Shown: piece after piece, positions 26,565 to 37,103 of the stretch | Layout: each line of letters opens with the position of its first letter | Position numbering within the stretch: position 1 is the first letter of the stretch | From: Lactococcus taiwanensis | GTDB lineage: Bacteria > Bacillota > Bacilli > Lactobacillales > Streptococcaceae | Length of the DNA: 64,000 nt | Assembly: GCF_014905395.1 (NCBI RefSeq) | Contig: NZ_BNDT01000001.1 | Location: 248,001 to 312,000 of the forward strand | Reading direction: 5' to 3' | The notes under the pieces: generated by a model | The model's input: only the letters and a program-made list of their open reading frames with translations | Databases searched by the model: none | What the model was told of the DNA's origin: nothing | Made by a program: the position numbers and the translations under genes

Positions 26565-27254
26565 ATGGTTAATATTTACTTAGTAAGACACGGAAAAACA
26601 ATGTTTAATACAATTGGCCGTGCGCAGGGGTGGTCAGATACGCCACTGACAGCAGCTGGGGAAATGGGTGTCACCGAATTGGGTCTGGGATTTAAGGCGA
26701 AGGGAATCAAATTCGACAGGGCATATTCTTCTGATTCGGGTCGGACCATCCAAACCATGGGTTTTATCTTAGCCAATTCTGAGAATGAAGGCATCCCCTA
26801 TCGCTTTGATAAACGGATACGGGAGTGGTGCTTTGGATCATTTGATGGCGGCTATGATGGAGAACTTTTTGACGGTGTATTACCGCGTATCTTTGCTGAA
26901 AATGGTAGTTTAGAAGAAGGTTTCCCAGATGATGAGAAAGTAGCTAATGCCATCTATGCTGTGGATACAGCAGGTTGGGCTGAAACGTGGGAACAATTAT
27001 CTGGTCGGATTTTAGAAGGTTTTACAGACATTGCTAAAGAGTCAGAAGCAGCAGACGCCAACAATATCGTTATTGTCAGCCATGGCATGACGATTGGTTC
27101 TTTTGTAAAATTGATTCGCCCTGAGCTCCCAAGGCCTCACGGCTTAGATAATGGATCGGTCACTCATCTCACCTATGAAAATGGAAAATTTTCTGTTGGA
27201 AAAGTCGGAGATATGAGTTACCGTGAGTTAGGAAATAAAATATTAACAAAATAA
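26565..27254 (+). CDS. Histidine phosphatase (phosphoglycerate mutase-like)
   Basis: 229 residues. Catalytic RHG motif (YLVRHGKTMFN) at the N-terminus, second His in IVSHGMTIGSFV. The proton-donor Glu is in REWCFGSFDG. GGGGAAG precedes ATG 26565. Broad-specificity phosphatase more likely than a true glycolytic mutase; substrate unknown. The last base of its stop is shared with the next ATG, so it forms an operon with the carboxypeptidase. Confidence 0.85.
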   Translation: MVNIYLVRHGKTMFNTIGRAQGWSDTPLTAAGEMGVTELGLGFKAKGIKFDRAYSSDSGRTIQTMGFILANSENEGIPYRFDKRIREWCFGSFDGGYDGELFDGVLPRIFAENGSLEEGFPDDEKVANAIYAVDTAGWAETWEQLSGRILEGFTDIAKESEAADANNIVIVSHGMTIGSFVKLIRPELPRPHGLDNGSVTHLTYENGKFSVGKVGDMSYRELGNKILTK

Positions 27255-28006
27255 TGAAAAAACGGATTCTCCTGAGTTTGTCTTTACTTGTTCTTTTGAT
27301 TGCCGCAGTGATTGCAGCCATCTTGTTTTCGAGTAGCAGCTCAACCAAAAAAGAAACAGCACAAAGTGCACACGAGAGAACAGCACAAACTAATAAAAAT
27401 GCTGCTCTCTTAAAAGACTTACCCGATGCGAAACGTTCAGATTGGGAACTTGTGCTCGTCAGTAGGGATTCTCCTCAGCCTGAAATGAATCCTGATTTAG
27501 CGACGGTTGGTAATATTCAAGTAGACCAGCGAATTGTCCAGTCAACTGAACAGTTCCTTGCTGCTGCACAGAAAATTTCACCTGCAGAACATCTCATCTC
27601 TGGCTATCGTTCAGTAGCTTATCAGAATACTCTTTACGAAGGTTACATTAAAGATGAGATGGAAGGGCATGGCACCGTAAATACGGATGGATCGACGATC
27701 TCGCGAGAGCAAGCGATAAAAAATGTTCAGACTTACTCCCAACCTCCTGAAAGCTCTGAGCATAATACAGGTCTTGCTATTGATATGAGTGATATTGATA
27801 GTTTAAATGAGAGTACTGTAGCTCAACAAGTAGCAGAACTAGCGCCTGATTATGGTTTTGTCTTGCGTTTTCCCAAAGATAAAAAATCTACTACAGGAGT
27901 AGACTATGAAGATTGGCATTTTCGTTATGTGGGAGTCGAAAACGCTAAATACATGACGACACATCATTTGACGCTTGAAGAATATCGAAGCTTGCTCCCT
28001 GATTAA
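27254..28006 (+). CDS. LdcB/DacB-like cell wall carboxypeptidase (VanY superfamily)
   Basis: 250 residues: membrane anchor or signal (about 5-27), Ser/Thr-rich linker, then a zinc peptidase domain. Zinc ligands are seen in SEHNTGLAIDMSD (HxxxxxxD) and the final EDWHFRYVG. LdcB-type enzymes remove D-Ala from tetrapeptide stems (LD-carboxypeptidase). GYRSVAYQNTLYEGYI is the usual helix before the metal site. It starts within the stop of the phosphatase gene. Confidence 0.85.
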   Translation: MKKRILLSLSLLVLLIAAVIAAILFSSSSSTKKETAQSAHERTAQTNKNAALLKDLPDAKRSDWELVLVSRDSPQPEMNPDLATVGNIQVDQRIVQSTEQFLAAAQKISPAEHLISGYRSVAYQNTLYEGYIKDEMEGHGTVNTDGSTISREQAIKNVQTYSQPPESSEHNTGLAIDMSDIDSLNESTVAQQVAELAPDYGFVLRFPKDKKSTTGVDYEDWHFRYVGVENAKYMTTHHLTLEEYRSLLPD

Positions 28007-28008
28007 AG

Positions 28009-28446
28009 ATGGATTATGCAGGTAAGAATTTAGAGGAAAGAATGCTACTTAAGATACGCTTATTACTTACTGTTAATGTGGGTTTGTTTCTTTACACGGT
28101 CCTGCTTTGTGTCCAAAAGTTGAAAACTTACCCTAATTTTTTTACAGATTTCTTTAATAATTTTGCTAGTAATACAACAAACCTTACCGCTCGCTGGCAC
28201 TTTTCGTTCTTGAGTTGGCGCAGCTTGGTGTTCTTAGTCATTCTTGTAGCCCTTCTCTTTTTACTCTTAAAGTTTTGGCGGGTAACTTTTGTCCTTCTCG
28301 AAGTGATAGCAGGATTTCTTTTGTTAGATTATTTCCTGCTCCTTTTTCAAAAGCAAATCGACATGTCAGCGTTTTATCCCTTTATTGTTCTAATTATCGC
28401 TTTGATGAATATTTGGCATAACTCCAAGGTTTTGAAGCTCTTATAA
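28009..28446 (+). CDS. Four-helix membrane protein of unknown function
   Basis: 145 residues with four hydrophobic helices. Starts two bases after the carboxypeptidase stop, so it belongs to the same operon. An internal ATG at 28042 preceded by GAGGAAAG is an alternative start. No family recognised. Its terminator appears to be the first CIRCE palindrome. Confidence 0.65.
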   Translation: MDYAGKNLEERMLLKIRLLLTVNVGLFLYTVLLCVQKLKTYPNFFTDFFNNFASNTTNLTARWHFSFLSWRSLVFLVILVALLFLLLKFWRVTFVLLEVIAGFLLLDYFLLLFQKQIDMSAFYPFIVLIIALMNIWHNSKVLKLL

Positions 28447-28454
28447 AAGATAAA

Positions 28455-28481
28455 TTAGCACTCTTATCAAAAGAGTGCTAA
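28455..28481. promoter_or_regulatory. CIRCE element 1 (HrcA operator)
   Basis: TTAGCACTC-N9-GAGTGCTAA, perfect CIRCE arms, upstream of the -35 box. TTTTT follows, so it may also end the preceding transcript. Confidence 0.92.
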
Positions 28482-28498
28482 TTTTTATGACTTTTTCC

Positions 28499-28527
28499 TT
28501 GACAAGGACTTCCCAAAGGGTTATAAT
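28499..28527 (+). promoter_or_regulatory. Vegetative promoter of hrcA-grpE-dnaK
   Basis: TTGACA (28499-28504), 17 bases, TATAAT (28522-28527), both at consensus and enclosed by two CIRCE operators. Confidence 0.95.
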
Positions 28528-28534
28528 AAATTTG

Positions 28535-28561
28535 TTAGCACTTAGAGCTTTAGAGTGCTAA
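28535..28561. promoter_or_regulatory. CIRCE element 2 (HrcA operator)
   Basis: TTAGCACTT-N9-GAGTGCTAA, one mismatch from consensus, starting at about +1 of the promoter where HrcA would block transcription. Confidence 0.95.
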
Positions 28562-28648
28562 GTGATAAAAGAGGCTACAACGAAATGCTTTATCCTTTTG
28601 TTGTCCAGATGTTAATGTTCCTTATGTTAGGAGCGAAAGGAGTCGTCA

Positions 28649-29692
28649 ATGATTACAGAACGTCAAAGACAAATCTTAAATCTGATCGTTTCTCTTTATG
28701 CAAAAGATCATACTCCTATTGGTTCAAAATCATTGCTTGACAGTATTCAAGCATCTAGTGCAACCATCAGAAATGATATGAAGGCATTGGAAAATTTAGG
28801 ACTGATTCAAAAAGAACATTCCTCCAGTGGACGTGTTCCGAGTGTGTCAGGTTATAAGTACTTTGTAGAAAACGTCATTAAGCTAGACCAGTTTAGTCAA
28901 AATGATCTTTTCAAAGTAATGAAAGCCTTTGATGGGGAGTTATATCGATTAACTGATCTATTTGAAACAGGTGCAAAAATTTTATCCGAACTTACGGGTT
29001 TAACAAGTTTTGTACTCAACGTTCCGCAAAAAGATCAAGAGTTAGTATCCTTTGAAATGGTCATGTTGGACAGTCATTCTGTCCTTGCCGTCATTACTTT
29101 GGGGACAGGTGAAGTGAGAACGAATCAGTTTATACTTCCAAAATCGATGACCGAAGCTGACATTGGCGTGTTTACCAATCTCGTCAAAGAGCGGATGGTG
29201 GGTAAAAAAGTAATTGATATCCATTATATCTTACGAACAGAGATACCTCAGATTGTGCAACGCTATTTTAAAGTTACCAGCGAAGTTCTTGGATTATTTG
29301 AATCAATCTTTTCTGACCTGTTCGTTGAGCATTTAACGGTTGCAGGTCGTAAAAACATTTTTGATTATGCGACAGATAATTTAGGTGAGCTTTATAAATT
29401 ATTTAGCGATGATCAAAGAATGTTGCAAGAGATTAGAGAGCTTACTAACAACGACGAAATGCGTGCCGTTAAGTTCGAAAATGATGAAAAGTATATGAAA
29501 AATCTAACGATTATATCGCAAAAATTTGTCATACCTTACCGTGGTTTGGGAACATTAACAGTAGTTGGACCAGTTGAGATGGATTATCAACGAACGCTTT
29601 CAACACTTGATTTGGTTGCGAAAGTAATCACGATGAAATTAAGCGACTATTATCGTTACCTTGATGGTAACCATTATGAAATTAGTAAATGA
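28649..29692 (+). CDS. hrcA: Heat-inducible transcription repressor HrcA
   Basis: 347 residues. N-terminal winged helix ([30 protein letters not shown] and [30 protein letters not shown]) and C-terminal dimer/GAF-like domain. It binds the CIRCE sites upstream and is kept active by chaperones. AAAGGAG lies before the ATG. First gene of the stress operon. Confidence 0.97.
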   Translation: MITERQRQILNLIVSLYAKDHTPIGSKSLLDSIQASSATIRNDMKALENLGLIQKEHSSSGRVPSVSGYKYFVENVIKLDQFSQNDLFKVMKAFDGELYRLTDLFETGAKILSELTGLTSFVLNVPQKDQELVSFEMVMLDSHSVLAVITLGTGEVRTNQFILPKSMTEADIGVFTNLVKERMVGKKVIDIHYILRTEIPQIVQRYFKVTSEVLGLFESIFSDLFVEHLTVAGRKNIFDYATDNLGELYKLFSDDQRMLQEIRELTNNDEMRAVKFENDEKYMKNLTIISQKFVIPYRGLGTLTVVGPVEMDYQRTLSTLDLVAKVITMKLSDYYRYLDGNHYEISK

Positions 29693-29721
29693 TAAAAAAG
29701 TTATTTAAAAAAGGAGGGCGT

Positions 29722-30261
29722 ATGTCCGAAGAAGCAAAAGAAGAGATTAAAAATGAACAAGCGGAGGAACAAGTCACAGAAGAATTGACTGAAGAAGCGC
29801 TTGAAGATATTGTTGAGGATGAAATTTCTGAAGTTGAAGCAGCGCAAAAGCTTGCGGATGAGTGGGAAAATAAATTCCTCCGGGTTTCTGCGGAAATGCA
29901 AAATGTACAACGTCGTGCAAATGAAGAACGTCTCCAACTTATCAAGTACCGTTCTCAAGATTTAGCTAAAAAAATATTGGCTTCCCTTGATAACCTTGAA
30001 CGTGCACTCGCTGTTGAAGGTTTGACAGAGGATGTCAAAAAAGGCCTTGAAATGGTCCAAGAAAGTTTAATTTCAGCCCTTAAAGAAGAAGGTGTTGAAG
30101 AAGTTTCTTATGAAAGTTTCGACCATAATCTTCACATGGCTGTTCAAACTGTCCCAGCGGATGATGAACATCCGGCTGATACAATCGTGCAAGTTTTCCA
30201 AAAAGGTTATCAACTTCACGAACGTTTACTTCGTCCAGCAATGGTTGTCGTTGCACAATAA
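29722..30261 (+). CDS. grpE: GrpE nucleotide exchange factor
   Basis: 179 residues. Acidic coiled-coil start (Glu-rich, about 1-55), then the GrpE core ([21 protein letters not shown]) and C-terminal beta domain ending [16 protein letters not shown]. It releases ADP from DnaK. ATG 29722 has AAGGAGG four bases upstream and is preferred over the in-frame ATG 29689, which overlaps hrcA. Confidence 0.96.
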   Translation: MSEEAKEEIKNEQAEEQVTEELTEEALEDIVEDEISEVEAAQKLADEWENKFLRVSAEMQNVQRRANEERLQLIKYRSQDLAKKILASLDNLERALAVEGLTEDVKKGLEMVQESLISALKEEGVEEVSYESFDHNLHMAVQTVPADDEHPADTIVQVFQKGYQLHERLLRPAMVVVAQ

Positions 30262-30304
30262 AATAAAAAATAAAATGACCGCAAAGTCGTTAAACTATCC
30301 ATAA

Positions 30305-32155
<1,851 letters not shown>

Positions 32156-32162
32156 TATTTTT

Positions 32163-32195
32163 AAAAGCACTGACGATTTTGTCAGTGCTTTTTTT
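32163..32195 (+). terminator. dnaK terminator built from a dispersed palindrome
   Basis: AAAAGCACTGAC-GATTTT-GTCAGTGCTTTT plus further T: 12-pair stem and T tract. Shows that at least this copy works as a terminator. Confidence 0.9.
32167..32188. repeat. Dispersed palindrome copy 13
   Basis: GCACTGAC-GATTTT-GTCAGTGC; forms the stem of the dnaK terminator. Confidence 0.85.
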
Positions 32196-32214
32196 GTGTT
32201 AAACTTCTTAAGTT

Positions 32215-32236
32215 TTACTGACAGCTCTGTCAGTGA
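32215..32236. repeat. Dispersed palindrome copy 14
   Basis: TTACTGAC-AGCTCT-GTCAGTGA, 27 bases after copy 13, no T tract. Confidence 0.8.
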
Positions 32237-32265
32237 AGTTAGACACAAATAGACAGAGTGTACAA

Positions 32266-32296
32266 AAAACGATTGCTAAATTTGCAATCGTTTTCT
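32266..32296. terminator. Hairpin with T tract upstream of oleate hydratase gene
   Basis: AAAACGATTGC-TAAATTT-GCAATCGTTTT, 11-pair stem, about 45 bases before the next ATG. A second terminator for dnaK or a leader attenuator. Confidence 0.7.
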
Positions 32297-32340
32297 TCTT
32301 GTATTATCATGAAATTAATTAAGAAAAGGAGGAGAGAATA

Positions 32341-34104
32341 ATGCGTTACACTAATGGAAATTATGAGGCGTTCGTACGTCCAAGAAAACCAGAACATGTC
32401 GATAAAAAATCAGCTTATATTGTGGGTGCAGGTTTGGCAGGGCTTGCGGCAGCAACTTTCTTACTACGTGATGGGCAAATGAAAGGGGAAAACATTCATA
32501 TTTTGGAGGAACTTCCTTTATCAGGTGGGTCTTTAGATGGCTCATTTATCCCTCATGATGGCTTTGTCGTGCGCGGTGGAAGAGAAATGGAAAATCATTT
32601 TGAATGCCTTTGGGATTTATTTCGATCGATTCCTTCATTGGAAGTGGACAATGCGTCCGTTTTGGATGAATTTTACCGTTTAGACCTTGATGACCCTAAT
32701 TCTTCCAACTGTCGGATTATCCATCAACGCGGTGAGCGAGTGGAAGATGATGGTAAGTTTACTCTAAGTCCAAAAGCTCAAGAAGAAATTGTTCATTTAT
32801 TCATGACCAAAGAAGAGTTGCTCGTCGGGCAAACTATTGAAGATTGTTTTACAGAAGAATTTTTTGAATCTAATTTTTGGCTCTATTGGTGCTCGATGTT
32901 TGCTTTTGAAAAATGGCACTCAGCTATCGAGATGCGCCGCTATATTATGCGCTTTATCCATCATATTAAAGGACTTCCTGATTTCAGCGCGCTCAAATTC
33001 ACCAAGTATAACCAGTATGAGTCTCTGGTTAAACCCTTGGTTGCTTACTTGAAAGCACATCATGTTGATTTTAAGTATGGGGCCCAAGTGGAAAATGTGG
33101 AAGTTGATATCAGAGCAGGAAAAAAGGTTGCAAGGGCTTTGTTATTTGCTGACAGCTCTGTCATTAAACTGACAGAAGACGATTTCGTTTTTGTGACAAA
33201 CGGTTCTATTACCGAAAGTTCAACCCAAGGTACAGCTACAATGCCTGCTCCTAAAACTACGGAATTAGGAGGTTCTTGGAAACTTTGGCGAAATCTAGCT
33301 AAGCAATCTGAAGACTTTGGTCATCCGGATGTTTTTTGTCAGAACTTACCAAAAGCGTCCTGGGTAGTATCAGCAACGGTGACTTGGAAGAACTTAAAAA
33401 TACAACCTTACTTTGAAAAACTTACGCATCGTCAGCTGCGCTCAGGTAAGGTAGTCACTGGGGGAATTATTACTGTAAAAGATTCTAATTGGTTGCTCTC
33501 TTTTACCACTCATCGCCAACCTCATTTTAAAGAACAAAAGGACCAAGAAACTGTAACTTGGGTCTATGGCCTTCTTTCAAATACACCTGGAAACTATATC
33601 AAAAAACCAATTGAGGATTGTACAGGTGAGGAAATCACACAAGAATTACTTTATCACTTAGGAATGCCCGAAGAAGAAATTGATGATTTCGTCAAAAATA
33701 ACACAAATACTATCCCTGTTTATATGCCCTTTATCACTTCCTATTTCATGCTCCGTGAACCTGGGGATCGCCCACTGGTCATCCCTAACGGGTCCGTGAA
33801 CTTAGCTTTTATAGGGAATTTTGCAGAAACGCAACGTGATACAGTTTTTACTACTGAATATTCCGTTCGTACAGCGATGGAAGCAGTATATCAATTACTA
33901 AATGTAGAACGTGGTGTTCCTGAAGTCTATGCTTCAGCTTATGACTTACGTGCCTTAGCAAATTCCGTCTACTACCTTTCAGATCGTCAAAAGTTGTCAG
34001 ATATGGAGCTACCATTTGTGAAAAAACAAGCACTTCATTATGGTTTGAAAAAAATCAAGGGCACTTATCTTGAAGAAATACTAGAAGATGCAGGCTTGAT
34101 TTAA
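32341..34104 (+). CDS. ohyA: Oleate hydratase (myosin-cross-reactive antigen family)
   Basis: 587 residues. FAD enzyme adding water to the 9,10 double bond of oleic acid to give 10-hydroxystearate; linked to tolerance of unsaturated fatty acids. N-terminal FAD motif [21 protein letters not shown] and family stretch [22 protein letters not shown] are present. AAAGGAGG precedes the ATG. A degenerate dispersed palindrome is read in frame as ADSSVIK near residue 270. Confidence 0.95.
   Translation: MRYTNGNYEAFVRPRKPEHVDKKSAYIVGAGLAGLAAATFLLRDGQMKGENIHILEELPLSGGSLDGSFIPHDGFVVRGGREMENHFECLWDLFRSIPSLEVDNASVLDEFYRLDLDDPNSSNCRIIHQRGERVEDDGKFTLSPKAQEEIVHLFMTKEELLVGQTIEDCFTEEFFESNFWLYWCSMFAFEKWHSAIEMRRYIMRFIHHIKGLPDFSALKFTKYNQYESLVKPLVAYLKAHHVDFKYGAQVENVEVDIRAGKKVARALLFADSSVIKLTEDDFVFVTNGSITESSTQGTATMPAPKTTELGGSWKLWRNLAKQSEDFGHPDVFCQNLPKASWVVSATVTWKNLKIQPYFEKLTHRQLRSGKVVTGGIITVKDSNWLLSFTTHRQPHFKEQKDQETVTWVYGLLSNTPGNYIKKPIEDCTGEEITQELLYHLGMPEEEIDDFVKNNTNTIPVYMPFITSYFMLREPGDRPLVIPNGSVNLAFIGNFAETQRDTVFTTEYSVRTAMEAVYQLLNVERGVPEVYASAYDLRALANSVYYLSDRQKLSDMELPFVKKQALHYGLKKIKGTYLEEILEDAGLI
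33146..33167. repeat. Dispersed palindrome copy 15 (inside oleate hydratase gene)
   Basis: TTGCTGAC-AGCTCT-GTCATTAA, about two mismatches from consensus; read in the TDxxVS frame. Confidence 0.55.
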
Positions 34105-34125
34105 AAACTAAATGACCTCAATGCA

Positions 34126-34155
34126 AATAACGAAGGCGAGTCTTTCGTTATTTTT
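34126..34155 (+). terminator. Terminator after oleate hydratase gene
   Basis: AATAACGAA and TTCGTTATT pair around a nine-base loop, followed by TTT. It overlaps the promoter of the next gene. Confidence 0.75.
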
Positions 34156-34163
34156 GATAGAAT
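34155..34163 (+). promoter_or_regulatory. Extended -10 promoter of the M20 gene
   Basis: TG-A-TAGAAT ends six bases before the ATG at 34170; the T tract of the preceding terminator runs into it. Confidence 0.55.
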
Positions 34164-34169
34164 AGCACT

Positions 34170-35321
34170 ATGATAATTGATAAAAAATTTGAACAAGAAC
34201 TCATAGAAATGCGTCGATATCTTCATGCACATCCTGAGATTTCAGAAAAAGAGTTTCAAACGACACATTTTATCCGAGAAAAACTTAAGCAATGGGATAT
34301 TGAAATACTAGAAGGAGCTCTGAAAACGGGGGTAGTCGCGCAGATTGGTTCAGGCCGGCCTGTCATTGCTTTACGTGCGGATATAGATGCCTTGCCCATT
34401 CTCGAAAAAACTGAACTGCCTTATGCTTCTAAATACAAAGGGAGAATGCACGCTTGTGGACATGATTTGCATATGACGAGTCTTCTAGGAGCCGCAAAAC
34501 TTTTTAAAAAAGAGAGATTTAAGGGGACGATTAAGCTCATCTTTCAACCTGCAGAAGAAATTGGGCAAGGAGCTTTACAAGTTCTAAAAAGTGGTTTAGT
34601 TAATGATGTACAAGCTTTTGTCGGCTATCACAATATGCCTACTCTACAAGCGGGAGAGATCCGACTAAAAGAAGGAGCAATGATGGCGGCAGTCGATCGG
34701 TTTCGGGTGGTGGTGCGTGGAAGTGGGAGCCACGCCGCCTATCCTCAAGAGGGGACTGATGTTGTTCTTGGCATAAGTACCATCGTTCAAAATCTTCAAC
34801 AAATTGTCGCACGTAACCTCTCGCCTTTACATGCTGCGGTGGTATCAGTTACGCATATCGATGTTGGTAATACTTGGAATGTTTTGCCTGATGAGGGCTA
34901 TTTTGAAGGAACGATACGTAGTTTTGACAGTGAGAGTCGACAACTGATCAAGAAACGTTTTGTTGAAATAGCCGAGCTCACAGCGAAAACAGTGGGACTT
35001 AGTGCAGAAGTTGCTTGGCTTATGGATGCTGAACTTACTTTCAATGATCCCAATTTAACTGCCATTGTTCGAGAAAGTTTGGCAGGGTGGTATGGCCCTA
35101 TTGCATCAACTGAACCGTCCAGTGCAGGTGAAGATTTTGCGCATTACCGAACACAAGCCCCTTCCGTTTTTGCTTTTATTGGCTCGAATGCTCCAGAAGC
35201 GCCCGGTCTTCATTTTCCAGAGATGACAATAAAAGATGAAACTTTAGCTACAGCGGTAAAATATTATGTTCATTCTGCGTTGTCTCTATTGCGAACACTT
35301 GAAAAAACATCTGAGGGATAA
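34170..35321 (+). CDS. M20 family metal-dependent amidohydrolase
   Basis: 383 residues, usual length. It cuts an N-acyl amino acid or similar amide with two zinc ions. Ligands are visible in MRRYLHAHPEISEKEF, ALRADIDALPI, HACGHDLHM and QPAEEIGQGA; GSHAAYPQ marks the dimer domain. N-acetyl-diaminopimelate deacetylase or hippurate hydrolase-like roles are possible. No ribosome binding site precedes the ATG and a -10 box ends six bases upstream, so it is a leaderless candidate. Confidence 0.88.
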   Translation: MIIDKKFEQELIEMRRYLHAHPEISEKEFQTTHFIREKLKQWDIEILEGALKTGVVAQIGSGRPVIALRADIDALPILEKTELPYASKYKGRMHACGHDLHMTSLLGAAKLFKKERFKGTIKLIFQPAEEIGQGALQVLKSGLVNDVQAFVGYHNMPTLQAGEIRLKEGAMMAAVDRFRVVVRGSGSHAAYPQEGTDVVLGISTIVQNLQQIVARNLSPLHAAVVSVTHIDVGNTWNVLPDEGYFEGTIRSFDSESRQLIKKRFVEIAELTAKTVGLSAEVAWLMDAELTFNDPNLTAIVRESLAGWYGPIASTEPSSAGEDFAHYRTQAPSVFAFIGSNAPEAPGLHFPEMTIKDETLATAVKYYVHSALSLLRTLEKTSEG

Positions 35322-35355
35322 AGCTATTTATGTTAGCTTTATTTTTTTTGGTGTT

Positions 35356-35398
35356 TTTTGAAAGAAAATGATAGTTTGTGATTGATTTTGAAAGAAAA
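35356..35398. promoter_or_regulatory. Paired direct repeats, likely FruR operator
   Basis: TTTTGAAAGAAAA occurs at 35356-35368 and 35386-35398, exactly 30 bases apart on the same face of the helix; the second copy lies in the -35/-10 spacer. Direct repeats of this kind are bound by DeoR-family regulators. Confidence 0.7.
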
Positions 35399-35410
35399 AG
35401 GTGCTATAAT
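35382..35410 (+). promoter_or_regulatory. Promoter of fruR-fruK-fruA
   Basis: TTGATT (35382-35387), 17 bases, TATAAT (35405-35410) with extended TG at 35402-35403. Confidence 0.85.
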
Positions 35411-35415
35411 ATCTT

Positions 35416-35430
35416 TTGTAAACGAATTCA
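35416..35430 (+). promoter_or_regulatory. Catabolite-responsive element (cre)
   Basis: TTGTAAACGAATTCA fits WTGNAANCGNWNNCW at every position and starts at about +1, where CcpA would block transcription of the fructose operon. Confidence 0.8.
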
Positions 35431-35440
35431 GGAGATGGAA

Positions 35441-36139
35441 ATGTTAGCGAGTGAACGCAAAAGAAAAATTATTGATTATCTCAAAATCAAAAAGCGCGCA
35501 ACAATTGAAGAATTATTGCCCGTGATCGAAGGCTCTATCTCAACGCTTCGAAGGGACTTAAATGAATTAGAAAAAGAGAAGCGTCTCCGAAGGGTGCATG
35601 GAGGAGCTGAACTTACCCAAAACCTTTCTGGAGAATTGAGTATATCTGAAAAAACTTCCAAAAACATTCAAGAAAAAACAAAAATTGCACAACAAGCCTT
35701 ATCCAAAATCAAGGATGGGGATATTATTTTTCTGGATGCGGGAACGACGACAGGCCTTCTTGCAGAATTAATCAGTCAGTCACATCTTTATCTGACTGTT
35801 GTCACGAATTCAGTAACCCATCTTACAAAATTAACTGATGAGCGCCTCATTGTTTATCTTTTAGGAGGACGTGTCAAAAAAGTTACGGATGCAATTATTG
35901 GAAGTCAGGCATTAGAGCAGCTTTCACATTATCAATTCAATGCAGCATTTCTTGGAGCTAATGCTTTTGATGAAAATCATGGAGCAATGACTCCCGACCA
36001 TGAAGAAGCAGCGATTAAAGCTTTGGCTGTAAAACAGAGTCAAAGTGCCTATGTTTTAGCAGATGCTTCCAAAATCGGTCAGATGAGTTTTGTTAAATTT
36101 GCCGAAACTGATGAGGTCCATCTGATTAGTGAAAAATAG
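35441..36139 (+). CDS. fruR: DeoR-family repressor of the fructose operon
   Basis: 232 residues from ATG 35441, with AGGAG six bases upstream. Helix-turn-helix (ASERKRKIIDYLKIKKRATIEELLPVIEGSISTLRRDLNELE) followed by the DeoR sensor domain (GDIIFLDAGTTTGLLAELI). It probably senses fructose-1-phosphate and represses its own operon through the TTTTGAAAGAAAA repeats. fruK and fruA follow. Confidence 0.9.
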   Translation: MLASERKRKIIDYLKIKKRATIEELLPVIEGSISTLRRDLNELEKEKRLRRVHGGAELTQNLSGELSISEKTSKNIQEKTKIAQQALSKIKDGDIIFLDAGTTTGLLAELISQSHLYLTVVTNSVTHLTKLTDERLIVYLLGGRVKKVTDAIIGSQALEQLSHYQFNAAFLGANAFDENHGAMTPDHEEAAIKALAVKQSQSAYVLADASKIGQMSFVKFAETDEVHLISEK

Positions 36140-36185
36140 ATAGAATTACTGATGAGTTCATAACTTATCAAATAAAAGGAGAAAT

Positions 36186-37103
36186 ATGATTTACACAGTA
36201 ACCCTTAACCCTGCACTCGATTACTTCATGACTTATGAAGAAATTGAAAGTGGCGCAGTCAATCGAACAAGCCAAACACAGGTTTCTGCCGGAGGCAAAG
36301 GAATAATGGAAAGTCGCATGATGAGTCTTTTAAAAGCTGATAACACAGCTTGGGGCTTTCTCGGAGGTTTTTCTGGACAATACATAAAAGATTTTCTTAC
36401 AGAAAATAAGGTTCATTCTGATTTTACAGCTATTCAAGACTTAACTAGAATTAATGTAAAGCTCCAGACGCTCAAAGATGAAACAAGCTTGGATGCTGCG
36501 GGACCTCAACTCCAAGAAAAGGAGATACAGGCCTTTATTGACAAATTCGAGGTTTTGAAAGCCGATGATATCGTGGTGTTTGCTGGAACAATTCCTAAAA
36601 CATTGGGTGAAGATTTTTATCAAAGACTCATTCAAAAAGTCAAAGAACATCAAGCGACCTTCGTCATGGACGTGGATGGCCATAAATTATTAGAGACCTT
36701 ATCAGATCATCCGCTCCTTATCAAACCAAATCGTGAAGAATTAGAAGGCATCTTCAATGTCAAATTTGAACGAAATGATCAGATTATCCCATATGGTAAA
36801 AAGTTACTTGAGATGGGAGCACAGCAAGTCATTGTTTCTATGGCAGGAGATGGTGCATATCTTTTTACTCCAGAAAAAACTTATTTCGCAGCAGGAATTA
36901 AAGGCGAGTTAAAAAATTCAATCGGGGCTGGCGATTCTACTGTTGCTGGATTCTTGGCTGAATATAGCAAGACTAAAGACGCGTTTCAAGCATTTAAGCA
37001 GGCAATTGCGTGTGGTACAGCAAAGGCATTTTCAGAGGATATGCCTACCAAATCATTCTTGGATGAAATCTATCAAAAAGTAAATATTTCAGAGGTGGAC
37101 TAA
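36186..37103 (+). CDS. fruK: 1-phosphofructokinase
   Basis: 305 residues, PfkB family. It converts fructose-1-phosphate to fructose-1,6-bisphosphate. The start MIYTVTLNPALDYFM and the ATP/anion motif NSIGAGDSTVAGF are typical. The first PfkB motif reads GGKGIMESRMM instead of the common GGKGINVSR, a mild variation. AAAGGAG precedes the ATG. Its stop shares a base with the fruA start. Confidence 0.93.
   Translation: MIYTVTLNPALDYFMTYEEIESGAVNRTSQTQVSAGGKGIMESRMMSLLKADNTAWGFLGGFSGQYIKDFLTENKVHSDFTAIQDLTRINVKLQTLKDETSLDAAGPQLQEKEIQAFIDKFEVLKADDIVVFAGTIPKTLGEDFYQRLIQKVKEHQATFVMDVDGHKLLETLSDHPLLIKPNREELEGIFNVKFERNDQIIPYGKKLLEMGAQQVIVSMAGDGAYLFTPEKTYFAAGIKGELKNSIGAGDSTVAGFLAEYSKTKDAFQAFKQAIACGTAKAFSEDMPTKSFLDEIYQKVNISEVD

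Noticed and set aside
28555-28740. 61-codon frame starting inside the second CIRCE
   Set aside because: It overlaps the operator and the hrcA start, has no ribosome binding site and no recognisable protein pattern.
30272-30293. AAAATGAC-CGCAAA-GTCGTTAA between grpE and dnaK
   Set aside because: GAC-N6-GTC spacing fits the palindrome family, but the arms are too degenerate to count as a copy; it may be an eroded one.
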